A stretch of 64,000 bases of DNA, taken from Spirochaetales bacterium. GTDB lineage: Bacteria > Spirochaetota > Leptospiria > Leptospirales > Leptonemataceae. Position 1 is the stretch's first letter. Each line of letters begins with the position of its first letter. The notes beneath the pieces are model-generated. The model made no database searches and was not told where the DNA came from. It saw only the letters and a program-made list of their open reading frames with translations. Location of the stretch: NCBI GenBank assembly GCA_015075425.1, contig JABTUL010000001.1, forward strand, positions 744,001-808,000, written 5' to 3'. The position numbers were made by a program, and so were the translations under genes. Positions 41,256-50,139 of the stretch are shown piece after piece.

Positions 41256-42059
41256 ATGGCTCTCTGGAAAGTCTTTGCTCTCATCCTCCTGCTCTGGCCC
41301 GTCTGGCTACAGAGCGAAAACACGGCCTATAGTTCTGCCCTGCTCCCTTCAAAGCCGCAGTCGGAACGAATCTATTCCATGCAGGTGCTCCGTTCTTTGC
41401 GCCGGGCCGTGCCACCGCGCTATGTGCGGATCCTGGACTGGCAGGCCTATGGTGCCGGTCAGCCCGTTTTGAAAAAGGGCATTCTTTTTACTTATGCAGC
41501 CTACCAGGCCCGCAGGGTGTTTCTGGCCGGTGATTTTAACAACTGGCAGCCCCTGGCGCTTGAACGCAGTCGCGGCGGTGTTTTCTATACCGTCCTCTCT
41601 CCCCGGGAGATTGAAAAAGGGCAGCGCATCGACCGCTATCGCTATAAATTTCGCGTTGACGGTCTCTGGGTGGCGGATCCAGAGAATCGTACCTACGAGG
41701 ACGATGGTATGGGCGGAACTCTGTCCGTGTATTATCTCGAGGGAGAGGATGTTAATAAACAAACAACGGTTCGTATTCTCCGGGAAGATCGTCCAGGACA
41801 GGAGAAACTGGTTGAATTCTCCGTATACAAGCCCGGGGCGAGCAACATTTCTCTCGTAGGCAGCTTCAATCGCTGGAACCCCGAGCATGATATCCTGGAT
41901 AAGGGTGAGGATGGAGTGTTCCGATTGCGACTGCGGCTGGGATCGGGGGAATATCTTTACCGTCTGGTGGTCGATGGCGTCTGGCAACTGGATCCGTACA
42001 ATCCCGAGACCCGCAGTTGTGAGGGACGTGAACTCTGTTCCTATATTAAGATCAATTAA
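41256..42059 (+). CDS. exported protein with two glycogen-binding (CBM48/AMPK-beta-like) domains
   Basis: A 267-residue protein with a signal peptide (hydrophobic residues 5-17). Two E-set carbohydrate-binding-like modules follow: one near residues 75-160 (RRVFLAGDFNNWQPLALER, DRYRYKFRVDGLWVADPEN) and one near 185-260 (NISLVGSFNRWNPEHDI, YLYRLVVDGVWQLDPYNPE). The F-N-x-W and VDG-W-DP motifs are those of AMPK glycogen-binding domains and isoamylase N-domains. Without a catalytic domain it may bind glycan in the periplasm or simply use the fold as a scaffold. It starts 47 bases from the divergent repeat/TPR gene. The M23 peptidase follows after a hairpin. Confidence 0.87.
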   Translation: MALWKVFALILLLWPVWLQSENTAYSSALLPSKPQSERIYSMQVLRSLRRAVPPRYVRILDWQAYGAGQPVLKKGILFTYAAYQARRVFLAGDFNNWQPLALERSRGGVFYTVLSPREIEKGQRIDRYRYKFRVDGLWVADPENRTYEDDGMGGTLSVYYLEGEDVNKQTTVRILREDRPGQEKLVEFSVYKPGASNISLVGSFNRWNPEHDILDKGEDGVFRLRLRLGSGEYLYRLVVDGVWQLDPYNPETRSCEGRELCSYIKIN

Positions 42060-42072
42060 ATTTTTTTCAGAG

Positions 42073-42099
42073 CGGAGTCGATTTTTTGAATCGACTCCG
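42073..42099. other. perfect 11-bp hairpin between two plus genes
   Basis: Bases 42073-42083 (cggagtcgatt) pair with 42089-42099, with a five-base loop. No T tract follows on the plus strand (seven T residues precede it), so it is not a classical terminator there. It lies between the glycogen-binding-like gene and the M23 peptidase gene and may stabilise mRNA ends or terminate weakly. Confidence 0.6.
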
Positions 42100-42124
42100 G
42101 ACCTGTATTCTGCGGGCGTGATGC

Positions 42125-43768
42125 ATGAATCGGTTTGTCTGCCTGTGCGCTATTTTGTGTCTGCCGCTTTCCGGGCGCGATTTTTTGCATCCCATTGAGC
42201 CCGTTCATATTTCCGGTAGCTTCGCCGAGTATCGCAAATACGGGCGTTACCATCATGGCCTGGACTACAAGACGTTCAATCGCCTGGCTGTGCCGGTACG
42301 TATGCCTGCAGACGGCACGCTGGAGAGGATGCAGATCTCTGATCTGGGCTATGGTAATGCTCTCTGGGTGCGATCGGGGGCGGATCTTTTTACCTTTGCC
42401 CATTTGCAGGATTTTGCCTGCGGCACCATGGAGCTTGAGCATTTCAGTCAGGCTTATCTCTTGCTTACAGGCCAGAAAACTTTATCCATGCATCTGCCAG
42501 GGCTTTTTCGTTACAAACAGGGCGAATGTCTGGCCCGTAGTGGAGAATCCGGCACGGGGGCTCCGCATCTTCATTTTGAAATCCTGCGCGATGGCAGCTA
42601 CATCAATCCGCTTGCCGAGCCCGGTCTGGAGATTGAGGACAGAACCCATCCCATTTTTCAGAATCTTTACTTTGAAGGTAAGGCCGTAAAAAAAGCGGCA
42701 GTTCAAAGTTGCGGACCGGGCTGTTACACTCTGCCGGAAAAATTTTCCATTCCCGGAGCGGGGAAATTGCTGATCGGTCTGTATGATACCATGGCGGCAC
42801 GCAATCGCAACGGGATTTACAGCCTGAGGCTCGAGACCGCAAACCGAATGCTCTTTGAAAGAAAGCTCAGTCGCATCCGTCCGGAAGAATTTGCCCGCGC
42901 CGGGGAGGTCTATCATGTGGCCCGTACTGCCATTGGACAGGAATATGTGTACTTACTTTATGGGAGTACGACACCTCAAGTAGAGCCCGGGGCTGAGTAC
43001 AGCGTCAGTGCCTGTGATCATTCGGGCAACTGCTCCCGAATGACCTTCCATACCGTGGCGGGCCCTGTGGAAAGGGAGCAGGGTGGCTTTACGACGCTTT
43101 CTGCGGGTCAGGTTTTACGGTGCAGTACAGACAACGCCTGGATGAGCCTGGCTGCCACCGATCGCAGTTTGTTTGGCGATGCCGTTTTGAATTTTCAACC
43201 GGCGCTGGTGGAAGATCTTCCCATGACAGGGCCGATGTTTGCCCGCAGTGGTTCTGGATTTCGTTTGCAGACCAGGGATACTTTTTTTCGTGATGGCCTG
43301 CAAGGGGAGGCTGTCTTTCCCGTCGCGGAAAAAGCTGCGCTTTACTATTACGATGAGGCACTGGCCGCCTGGAGGCTTCTGGCGCGTCCCTATAAAACCG
43401 ATGCCACCCGGGCCTACTACAATTTTATCTTCCGCGCAGAAGGATTTCTATCACAGCTGAGCGACATGGCCCCACCGGAGACGCTACCTTCCTTTCTCTG
43501 GCAACGGCCGGACCTGCCCGGGAGAATTGTGCGTGAACTGGCTTTGCGGGACCAGGGCAGCGGAATCAATGAAGCGAGCATTCAGGTAACTCTGGATGGG
43601 CTACCCTTGAACGCACAGTACATTGCCGACCGCTACGTGTTAAGATTGGAGATAGCTCCGCAGATCATTCATCCGGAAGGCTCATTGTTGGCAGTGCAAT
43701 TCAGTGATCACGCGGGGAACAGGTCCGGGGTTTATACAGAAATCCTGGAGAATGAAATCCAGCAGTGA
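42125..43768 (+). CDS. exported M23-family (LytM-type) peptidase
   Basis: A 547-residue protein with a short signal peptide (to about residue 17). The peptidase domain occupies about residues 25-160: the zinc site HHGLDYK provides His and Asp, and GAPHLHFEI provides the second His pair, in the usual order for lysostaphin/LytM endopeptidases acting on peptidoglycan cross-bridges. The C-terminal 350 residues are beta-rich with Ig-like units (YSVSACDHSGNCSRMTFH and LLAVQFSDHAGNRSG), probably binding or spacing modules. All catalytic residues seem present. It overlaps the GDPD-like gene by four bases. Confidence 0.9.
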   Translation: MNRFVCLCAILCLPLSGRDFLHPIEPVHISGSFAEYRKYGRYHHGLDYKTFNRLAVPVRMPADGTLERMQISDLGYGNALWVRSGADLFTFAHLQDFACGTMELEHFSQAYLLLTGQKTLSMHLPGLFRYKQGECLARSGESGTGAPHLHFEILRDGSYINPLAEPGLEIEDRTHPIFQNLYFEGKAVKKAAVQSCGPGCYTLPEKFSIPGAGKLLIGLYDTMAARNRNGIYSLRLETANRMLFERKLSRIRPEEFARAGEVYHVARTAIGQEYVYLLYGSTTPQVEPGAEYSVSACDHSGNCSRMTFHTVAGPVEREQGGFTTLSAGQVLRCSTDNAWMSLAATDRSLFGDAVLNFQPALVEDLPMTGPMFARSGSGFRLQTRDTFFRDGLQGEAVFPVAEKAALYYYDEALAAWRLLARPYKTDATRAYYNFIFRAEGFLSQLSDMAPPETLPSFLWQRPDLPGRIVRELALRDQGSGINEASIQVTLDGLPLNAQYIADRYVLRLEIAPQIIHPEGSLLAVQFSDHAGNRSGVYTEILENEIQQ

Positions 43769-44703
43769 AAAAATATACAATTGTTCGTAGTGTTCACCAG
43801 ACGGGTTCCTTTTTAAAAGAAGAGTGGGATTTCTTGAGTGCGTTTGTCGATTCCCCCGGTCAGCCATTCTTCATGGGGCATCGGCTGGGTGATTACCGCC
43901 ACTATCCCATGCATTTCCGCAAGGAAAAGGAAATACGTCGCTACAAATCCGTTGTGCAGCTGATGCGCGAAGCTTTTCTCTACTTCGGGTTGACCGGTGT
44001 TGAATTTGATATCCGCCTTTTTTTGCGCGGCGATGAGACCATCTACATCACGCACGATCCGCTGGGTTATCCGGAAGAAGCGGGCAGCCTCGCTCGCGAA
44101 TATTTACAGGCCGCCACACTTGAGTTACTTCTGGATACTTATATAAAAGAAAAATTTTATGAAATGGGCCCACTGGGCATTGAGCTCAAATCACAGCCGA
44201 TTTTCCGCGGGGAGCGTGGCTACTTCAGTCACGATATGCAGTATATGGGCCGCATGATTTCAGCGCTCAAGAGTTTGCTGGATCGAATGGTGGGCCGCAG
44301 TCGCCTGGCAAAGAAGATCCGCCCCCGTTTGCTATTTGCCAGCTTTGATCTTTTGACCCTTGAGCGCCTGGCTGAGGCTCTCGGTCCCGAATACTCCTGC
44401 TATCTTATCCTGACCGCAGAAGATAAACTGCTGGGTGGCCTGGGAAAAATGGTTTACCACAACGACCCTTTGTGGCAGAAGCAGAAAGATCGTATCGCCC
44501 GTGCCGATTTTTTGCGCGGCGTATGGTTTGACCCGGCCTTTATGGCCCGGCCGGCCCAAACGCTCGGTCTTTTTTCTGCGCGGCGCCAGAGGCCACTTGA
44601 AATCTATCTTTCTACTTACTACAGCGGTCGCGATCTCCTCCGTGAGCGGCTATCCCGGGGGCCGCGCTTCCCGATTCACGGTCTTTTCTTCGAGCTGGAT
44701 TGA
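43765..44703 (+). CDS. glycerophosphodiester phosphodiesterase-like TIM-barrel protein
   Basis: A 312-residue protein. The motifs MGHRLGDY (usual HRG), GVEFDIRLFLRGDETIYITHDP (split: E-x-D, then the D-x-x-x-x-H-D pattern) and GIELKSQP (usual ExK) follow the order of the GDPD family, which cleaves glycerophosphodiesters to glycerol-3-phosphate. The first motif deviates and the C-terminal barrel part is divergent (LLFASFDLLTLERLAEALG is typical). No signal peptide is visible, so it acts in the cytoplasm. It is coupled to the M23 peptidase gene by a four-base overlap. A terminator follows the stop. Confidence 0.77.
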   Translation: MKKYTIVRSVHQTGSFLKEEWDFLSAFVDSPGQPFFMGHRLGDYRHYPMHFRKEKEIRRYKSVVQLMREAFLYFGLTGVEFDIRLFLRGDETIYITHDPLGYPEEAGSLAREYLQAATLELLLDTYIKEKFYEMGPLGIELKSQPIFRGERGYFSHDMQYMGRMISALKSLLDRMVGRSRLAKKIRPRLLFASFDLLTLERLAEALGPEYSCYLILTAEDKLLGGLGKMVYHNDPLWQKQKDRIARADFLRGVWFDPAFMARPAQTLGLFSARRQRPLEIYLSTYYSGRDLLRERLSRGPRFPIHGLFFELD

Positions 44704-44716
44704 ATGTTTCGCCGGC

Positions 44717-44739
44717 CACCGGTTCAGCCGGTGATTTTT
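44717..44739 (+). terminator. intrinsic terminator after the GDPD-like gene
   Basis: CACCGG (44717-44722), loop TTCAG, CCGGTG (44728-44733), then ATTTTT. A six-base GC-rich stem and short T tract 14 bases after the GDPD-like stop fit rho-independent termination of the plus-strand operon. It overlaps the last codons of the minus-strand ThDP enzyme. Confidence 0.6.
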
Positions 44740-46457
44740 CTGGTAAGTGCCCGCAGGATGAAGCGCGCTTTTTCTCGCAGGGGAAAACGCCCCAGATTGG
44801 CTTTAACCACTCCCTGAGTAAAGCGGGTGCGCCGCGAATAGTCAATGTTTACATCAACTATCACCGGTTGGTTCCCGGCCGACAGCTCACGGGCCCGGGC
44901 AATTACCTCATCGATAGAATCATTGGTGGGCATGGACAGAAAATGCGCTCCGGTGGCATGGGCAATGCCATCAAGCTTAATCTTACCAAGGACAGTGCAG
45001 GTCTTGCGATTGTAGGGAATTTCCTGGCCCTGTGATATCTGGGAAAGTTCTCCATCGTGAAAGACGTAGTAGACGATTCCCAGTCCATAGCTTGTGGCTG
45101 TGAGAATTTCCATGCAGGTCATGAGAAAGGCTCCATCACCAACGATGGCTGCCACCTCGCGCTCCGGGTGGGCGAGTCTGGTACCGATCGCTGCCGGAAC
45201 GGCATAGCCCATGCAGTTGAAATCCGTAGGAGATAAAAAACACTTACTTTCATGCACAGGAAAAAGTTCTTCGGTAAGGAATGTGTGATTCCCATCGTCA
45301 ACAACTAAAATGCCGTTATCCGGGAAATCCCGGCGCAGGGACTGAAAGAAGCGAGCCGGGTTGACGCGATCTTTGCTGTCATGCGCCAGCCAGCTTTCCA
45401 GATATTGCTGGCGAGCTTTCGCGATCACAGCGGCTTTTCCGTTATTTTTTCTTTGCCAGCCAGCATCTTTTACTGCCTGCAGTAGCAGGGAAAGTGCCTT
45501 TGCGGCATCGGACTTTATGGCCACGGTTGCTGGATAATTCTTATGAAATACATCTGGATTGATGTCGATGTGGATGAGCTTCTCAGGCACTTTCATGGAA
45601 AAACTTCCGGTGGGAATTTCCGCAAAGCGCGTGCCCACAGCAATCAAGCAATCGCAGTCGGCAAAGGCCACATCGGCTGCGGGCACAGAATACATACCGT
45701 AGCCCATGCCCGCAAAGAGCGGGTGGTTGCCCGGAAAAACGCTCAGTCCCTGTAGAGTGGTGGCCACCGGGGCCTCCAGCTCCTCTGCCAGGGCAATGCT
45801 TTCTTTGACGGCATCGCGAGCACCCCAGCCCAGAAAGAGACCCACCCTGTTTGCCTGGCAGATCTGGCGGGCTGCCCTGGCGATGAGATCCGGGTCCGGG
45901 CCATTTGTTTTTACTTCCCTTTCCGGGCCAGGCGGAAGGCCGGGAGTGTTACCCGTAAAGAGCAGGATGTTCACAGGGATTTCCACAAAAACGGGGCCCG
46001 GCTCACCAGCGCGGGCCAGTTCAAAAGCGGCAAAGAGAGTGGGCACGATGTCCTTATGGTCTGTGATTTTGTAGTATTTCTTTACTGCTCCACCAACAAG
46101 TTTTTCCTGATCGATCATATGCAACTGGTAATGCCGGCCGCTATCTGTGCGCACACCGCCAGAGATGATGAGCATGGGGATACCATCCAGAAAAGCTTCG
46201 GCAATGCCGGACAGAGCGTGCGTTGCTCCGGCCGCGGGCACAATTACCAGTGTCCCGATCTGTCCGGTGGTTCTGCTGATGGCATCAGCCATGAAGGCAG
46301 CACCCCCTTCATGGGTCACAAGGATGGGTTCAATCCATTCCGATTTTCCCAACTCATCATACAGTTCGGTGTTGTGGACCCCTGGAATTCCAAAAGTGAA
46401 TCGAACTCCCATGGCCTCCAGGACATGGACCACCAGTTGCGCCCCTGTTTTTTGCAT
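44724..46457 (-). CDS. ThDP-dependent enzyme, acetolactate-synthase/decarboxylase superfamily (copy 1)
   Basis: A 577-residue protein with the three-domain layout of the POX/ALS family: Pyr domain (FTFGIPGVHNTELYDEL; catalytic Glu in VTHEGGAAFMADA), central domain (GLFLGWGARDAVKES), and PP domain with GDGAFLMTCMEILTA. In the cofactor motif the position after GDG normally held by Asn (F-N-D-G) is His (YVFHDGELSQ), so metal binding may differ. The substrate is likely a 2-oxo acid; product class (decarboxylation or ligation) cannot be told. AGGAG precedes the ATG by seven bases. It follows the FAD dehydrogenase gene by 54 bases on the same strand, and a second, unlike ThDP enzyme is encoded at 50132. 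Confidence 0.87.
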   Translation of the reverse strand: MQKTGAQLVVHVLEAMGVRFTFGIPGVHNTELYDELGKSEWIEPILVTHEGGAAFMADAISRTTGQIGTLVIVPAAGATHALSGIAEAFLDGIPMLIISGGVRTDSGRHYQLHMIDQEKLVGGAVKKYYKITDHKDIVPTLFAAFELARAGEPGPVFVEIPVNILLFTGNTPGLPPGPEREVKTNGPDPDLIARAARQICQANRVGLFLGWGARDAVKESIALAEELEAPVATTLQGLSVFPGNHPLFAGMGYGMYSVPAADVAFADCDCLIAVGTRFAEIPTGSFSMKVPEKLIHIDINPDVFHKNYPATVAIKSDAAKALSLLLQAVKDAGWQRKNNGKAAVIAKARQQYLESWLAHDSKDRVNPARFFQSLRRDFPDNGILVVDDGNHTFLTEELFPVHESKCFLSPTDFNCMGYAVPAAIGTRLAHPEREVAAIVGDGAFLMTCMEILTATSYGLGIVYYVFHDGELSQISQGQEIPYNRKTCTVLGKIKLDGIAHATGAHFLSMPTNDSIDEVIARARELSAGNQPVIVDVNIDYSRRTRFTQGVVKANLGRFPLREKARFILRALTRKITG

Positions 46458-46511
46458 GATCGTCTCCTGTGTTCTGCCTTCAGGCGGAATTTCTTCTGGA
46501 ATTTTAATAAA

Positions 46512-48149
46512 CTACGAAATGGTCCTGCCCGTAATGGCCGCTGCTGCCCGGCGTCCGGTAAGGATGCAACCGCCAAGGAACGTGCCCTCCAGCGCCGCTT
46601 TACCGTGGATTCCCCCGCCGCCAAAACCGGCAGCCTCGCCCACGGCTAAAAGGCCCGCAATGGGTTGGCCGGAACGATCGAGCACCGCACAGTCCAGGTT
46701 CGTTTGAATGCCGCCCAGGCTCTTGCGACTGAGTATGGACTCCCGGATGGCAATCAAAGGCAGGGCGTCTCTGGCAACGATGGGCTGTTTCTTGAGAGTG
46801 CGCAGGCGATCGCCACGGTAGCGGCGCAAATGCTGGATGCGCCGCAGCTGTTCATCGTTCTGGAATGACCCTTTTGTCAGGATGGCCCGGTCATACTTTT
46901 CTATTTCCTGCTTGAGCAGTTCCCCATCCACGCGCAGGGGGGAGGTGGAATCCGTCCGGTTCATTTTTTCAACCAATTCCGGGACACTGGAAGCCACGAT
47001 GAAATCCGGACAGTGCGCACATAAATCGTCTACAAGCTTTTTGTTTCCGCGGAGCAGGGTCCACAAAAAGGCAAATATGCGCCGGTCGCGGATGGCATCA
47101 TTGAATTCCGATCCAGAAACGGCCAGCTCTTTGAGGGCAATTTTGCGGTTGAGAATCTGCCAGGAGTAGCCGCCGGGTTCTTCACAGATGCGATCCACAA
47201 GGTACTTTGTATCATAAGCGGTGATGAGCGGCAAAGGGCCGATGCGCTGGCCGCGAGCATTGACCCACAGCGCCGTTTTGGGGGGAACGAGAGACAGGCC
47301 GTGGTTTTCAAAAAGAGGGCGCGGGTGGCGCACTCCGGCAGCATAGTTCCACATCCGATTCAGGTGGGTGATCCGGGCGCCGGCTGAAGCCGCAACATCG
47401 TGCAGAAGGCCATCGGCTGTGGGGTAGGATCCGTTCAGGATGGTTGCCGGAGGGTTTCCTTGTCCCCAGAACTCACGGACTTTTTCCAGGCTGCCGCCTA
47501 TGCCACCGGAGGCGAGCACAACATGATCCGCCTGGATCTGGAAATCTCCTCCGGCTTCGAACGCTGAATTTTTTTCCGCATTGCCTTCTATAACGCCATT
47601 GCAGCCCGTTATGCGACCATGGCTGGAAAGCAAACCGGTTACTTTATGCAGGAAACGAATTTCCAGATTCTTCCTTGCAGGATGAGACTCGAGCCTTTCC
47701 AGCAGACGATCAACAAGTCGTTTTCCGGTCCCCCATACCATGTGAAAGCGCGGATAGGTATTTCCCGGTCCGAAGAGTCCACGTTCCACCCAGTGCACAA
47801 AAGGAAAGAAACGGATGCCGTGGCCCTGCAGGTAATCATAGACTGAGCTGCGACTGGCCGCCGTGTAGAGTTCAGCCCAGCGGCGCGGCCATTCATCGCT
47901 TTTTTCGAAACAGGCGGTGGCCAGCCAGTCCTTCAGGGCTTGATCGGCACTGTCTGGAATCCCCAATCTTTTCTGTTCGGGAGAACCGGCGATAAAGATT
48001 CCACCAAAGGAATCGCGGGCCAGCCCTCCCAGGCGGAATGAGGGAGAGCGTTCCAGCATGATGATTTTCCGGCCGCTGTCCAGAAGATCCAGAGCGGTGA
48101 CAATGCCGGCCAGTCCAGCCCCGGCGATTACAACCTGTGTTCTTTCCAT
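46512..48149 (-). CDS. KstD-like FAD-binding dehydrogenase
   Basis: A 545-residue flavoprotein of the fumarate reductase/3-ketosteroid-dehydrogenase type. The N-terminal Rossmann motif is VVIAGAGLAGIVTALDLL with the acidic end in IIMLERS; VVLASGGIGGSLEKVREF and the C-terminal GLLAVGEAAGFGGGGIHGKA with ALEGTFLGGCILTGR complete FAD binding. Enzymes of this class insert or remove double bonds in ring or enoyl compounds; ones closest to this layout are mostly annotated only as FAD-binding dehydrogenases. It heads the minus arm of the bidirectional locus, 81 bases from the radical SAM gene start on plus. Confidence 0.87.
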   Translation of the reverse strand: MERTQVVIAGAGLAGIVTALDLLDSGRKIIMLERSPSFRLGGLARDSFGGIFIAGSPEQKRLGIPDSADQALKDWLATACFEKSDEWPRRWAELYTAASRSSVYDYLQGHGIRFFPFVHWVERGLFGPGNTYPRFHMVWGTGKRLVDRLLERLESHPARKNLEIRFLHKVTGLLSSHGRITGCNGVIEGNAEKNSAFEAGGDFQIQADHVVLASGGIGGSLEKVREFWGQGNPPATILNGSYPTADGLLHDVAASAGARITHLNRMWNYAAGVRHPRPLFENHGLSLVPPKTALWVNARGQRIGPLPLITAYDTKYLVDRICEEPGGYSWQILNRKIALKELAVSGSEFNDAIRDRRIFAFLWTLLRGNKKLVDDLCAHCPDFIVASSVPELVEKMNRTDSTSPLRVDGELLKQEIEKYDRAILTKGSFQNDEQLRRIQHLRRYRGDRLRTLKKQPIVARDALPLIAIRESILSRKSLGGIQTNLDCAVLDRSGQPIAGLLAVGEAAGFGGGGIHGKAALEGTFLGGCILTGRRAAAAITGRTIS

Positions 48150-48230
48150 GAGGATCTCCGATTTTTAGATTGCAGACGCATCAAACTGAAATTGATTGCG
48201 GCTACTGACAAGGAAAAAAGCCTGCATCAC

Positions 48231-49424
48231 ATGTTTCGCTTTCCCTGGACTCTGACAGACAACCCGGTCGGCTGGGTGGAAATCACCGACTCCTGCAATA
48301 TTGAGTGCCGGGGCTGCTATCGCCGCCGCCTGGAGGGGCATAAATCCCTGGCGCAGATTGAAGAGGAGATTGGTTTCATGCAGCGCTTCCGCAATGTGGA
48401 CCAGATCAATCTGGCTGGCGGCGAACCCCTTGTTCATCCGGAAATTGTCGAAATTGTGCGTTTGATTCATGCGCGCGGTTTGAAGCCCTGCATCATATCC
48501 AATGGTCAGCGGCTGAAGAAGCCCGGCCTCCTGGAAAGCCTGAAAAAGGCTGGCCTTGAGCACATCAGTTTCCATGTCGACTCCGGCCAGATCCGGCCAG
48601 GCTGGACCGGAAAATCCGAAGAAGAGCTCAACGCTCTGCGTGAGGTGCTGGCGGACAGGATCCACCGGGCCGGAGGAATCAAATGTGGCTTCAACATGAC
48701 CGTGACGCGCAGCAATCTGGATCATGTGCCGCGTATGGTGCGCTGGGCTTTGTCGCAGCGCGGCCGGGTGACCGGGCTGACCTTTATTGTCTTGCGCGGT
48801 GGTGTTCTGCGTGAAGGCTATACGTATCTGGCCCTGGGCCGGCCGGTGCAAATTCCGCCTGATGCTCTGGGTTATCTAACCGATGAAGCCACTCGTGGTG
48901 AGTATGTGTATGCCACGGATGTGCGCGATGTACTGAGGCAAAATTTTCCAGAATACAGCCCGGCAGCCTATCTGGGTGGTAGCGTGCGATCGGAAAGTCT
49001 CAAGTGGATTGTTGCCCAGACAATTTGTAGCGGCAGGCAGATGATCGGTTCGGCAGGGCCGCGGGCCATCGAATTGTTTCAAAGTGCTTATCACTATCTG
49101 TTTGGTCGCTACTCTCTGGGCAGTCGCAGGCCTCTCGGGCACACGGCGCTGGGGATGGCTCTCCTTGACCGGGGAATGGCGCGTGCGTTCTGGCAATGGA
49201 TTCGGCGGGGCCTTATTTTCCGGCCTGTGTATGGACTGGCTATGGCCATTGTCCAGCCACCGGATGAATTGCCCGATGGAACATTTGAAATGTGCGACGG
49301 CTGTCCCGATATGACCTACTTTCAGGGAAAGCTGGTGCACAGTTGTCGCCTGGATGAGTACAGGCAGTTTGGATCATTGCTCAGTCAGGTTCCGCGACAG
49401 ATGACATCGCAGGCCCGTGATTGA
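48231..49424 (+). CDS. radical SAM enzyme (locus copy 1)
   Basis: A 397-residue protein from the ATG at 48231 (a TTG at 48192 would add 13 residues). VEITDSCNIECRGCYRRR holds the CX3CX2C cluster for the radical SAM 4Fe-4S centre, and INLAGGEPLVHPEIVEIV the SAM-binding GGE motif; FNMTVTRSNLDHVPRMV follows. The C-terminal MCDGCPDMTYFQGKLVHSC has further cysteines that could bind an auxiliary cluster. The middle part (about 230-340) is divergent and includes hydrophobic segments. The reaction cannot be inferred. First gene of the plus arm; the amidotransferase-like gene starts 34 bases after it. Confidence 0.87.
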   Translation: MFRFPWTLTDNPVGWVEITDSCNIECRGCYRRRLEGHKSLAQIEEEIGFMQRFRNVDQINLAGGEPLVHPEIVEIVRLIHARGLKPCIISNGQRLKKPGLLESLKKAGLEHISFHVDSGQIRPGWTGKSEEELNALREVLADRIHRAGGIKCGFNMTVTRSNLDHVPRMVRWALSQRGRVTGLTFIVLRGGVLREGYTYLALGRPVQIPPDALGYLTDEATRGEYVYATDVRDVLRQNFPEYSPAAYLGGSVRSESLKWIVAQTICSGRQMIGSAGPRAIELFQSAYHYLFGRYSLGSRRPLGHTALGMALLDRGMARAFWQWIRRGLIFRPVYGLAMAIVQPPDELPDGTFEMCDGCPDMTYFQGKLVHSCRLDEYRQFGSLLSQVPRQMTSQARD

Positions 49425-49458
49425 TGGAATGAATGGAAACTCTGGGAGGGCTGAGGCT

Positions 49459-50139
49459 ATGGAAATCACCGTGTTTACACATGTTCCCTTTGAGGGTCCG
49501 GCCGCGATCGCTCCCTGGGCAGAAAGTCGGGGCCATTCTTTGCGTATTGTGCACCTGTATCGGGGTGATAGGATTCCGGTCCCGTCGGACTGGCTCATAG
49601 TTATGGGCGGACCGATGGGTGCTCTGGATGACGCAAAGTACCCCTGGTTTGGGCCGGAGAAAAAAGCGATCGATCAGGCCATTGCATCGGGCCGCACGGT
49701 AATCGGAGTCTGTCTTGGGGCGCAACTCATAGCTGCTGTGCTCGGGGCCCGTGTCTTTCGCAATGCCGAGCGAGAAATCGGCTGGTTTGACGTGGCATTG
49801 CACCAACCGGCCGCAGGCCGGGTGTTTGGTGATCACGCCAGGCTGCGCGCATTCCACTGGCACGGCGATACCTTTGACCTGCCTGCAGGAGCTGATCTTC
49901 TGGGCAGCACGCCAGGGTGCAAAAACCAGGCTTTCCTGTACCGGGATCGGGTGCTGGGCCTTCAGTTTCATCTTGAGGCCACACGGGAAAGTATAGAGTC
50001 TTTGATCCGCGAATGCCCTGATGATCTTTTAGCCGGCCCCTTTGTGCAGACAGCGGCGGCCATGCTCGATCGGCAACCCGAGCACGCAGCACTTTTTGAA
50101 CTATTGGATAATCTGGAAAAAGGGGAAACAAATGAGTGA
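49459..50139 (+). CDS. class I glutamine amidotransferase-like protein
   Basis: A 226-residue protein from the ATG at 49459, chosen for the strong GGGAGG ahead of it and the family start MEITVFTHVPFEGP; a longer reading from 49417 is less likely. It has LIVMGGPMGALDD, the nucleophile elbow IGVCLGAQLIAA (Cys), and LGLQFHLEATRES with the catalytic His-Glu, so the triad is complete. Such stand-alone domains either supply ammonia from glutamine or cleave gamma-glutamyl amides. Which partner takes ammonia here is open; the epimerase, ThDP enzyme or radical SAM enzymes are candidates by position. It overlaps the next gene by eight bases. Confidence 0.9.
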   Translation: MEITVFTHVPFEGPAAIAPWAESRGHSLRIVHLYRGDRIPVPSDWLIVMGGPMGALDDAKYPWFGPEKKAIDQAIASGRTVIGVCLGAQLIAAVLGARVFRNAEREIGWFDVALHQPAAGRVFGDHARLRAFHWHGDTFDLPAGADLLGSTPGCKNQAFLYRDRVLGLQFHLEATRESIESLIRECPDDLLAGPFVQTAAAMLDRQPEHAALFELLDNLEKGETNE

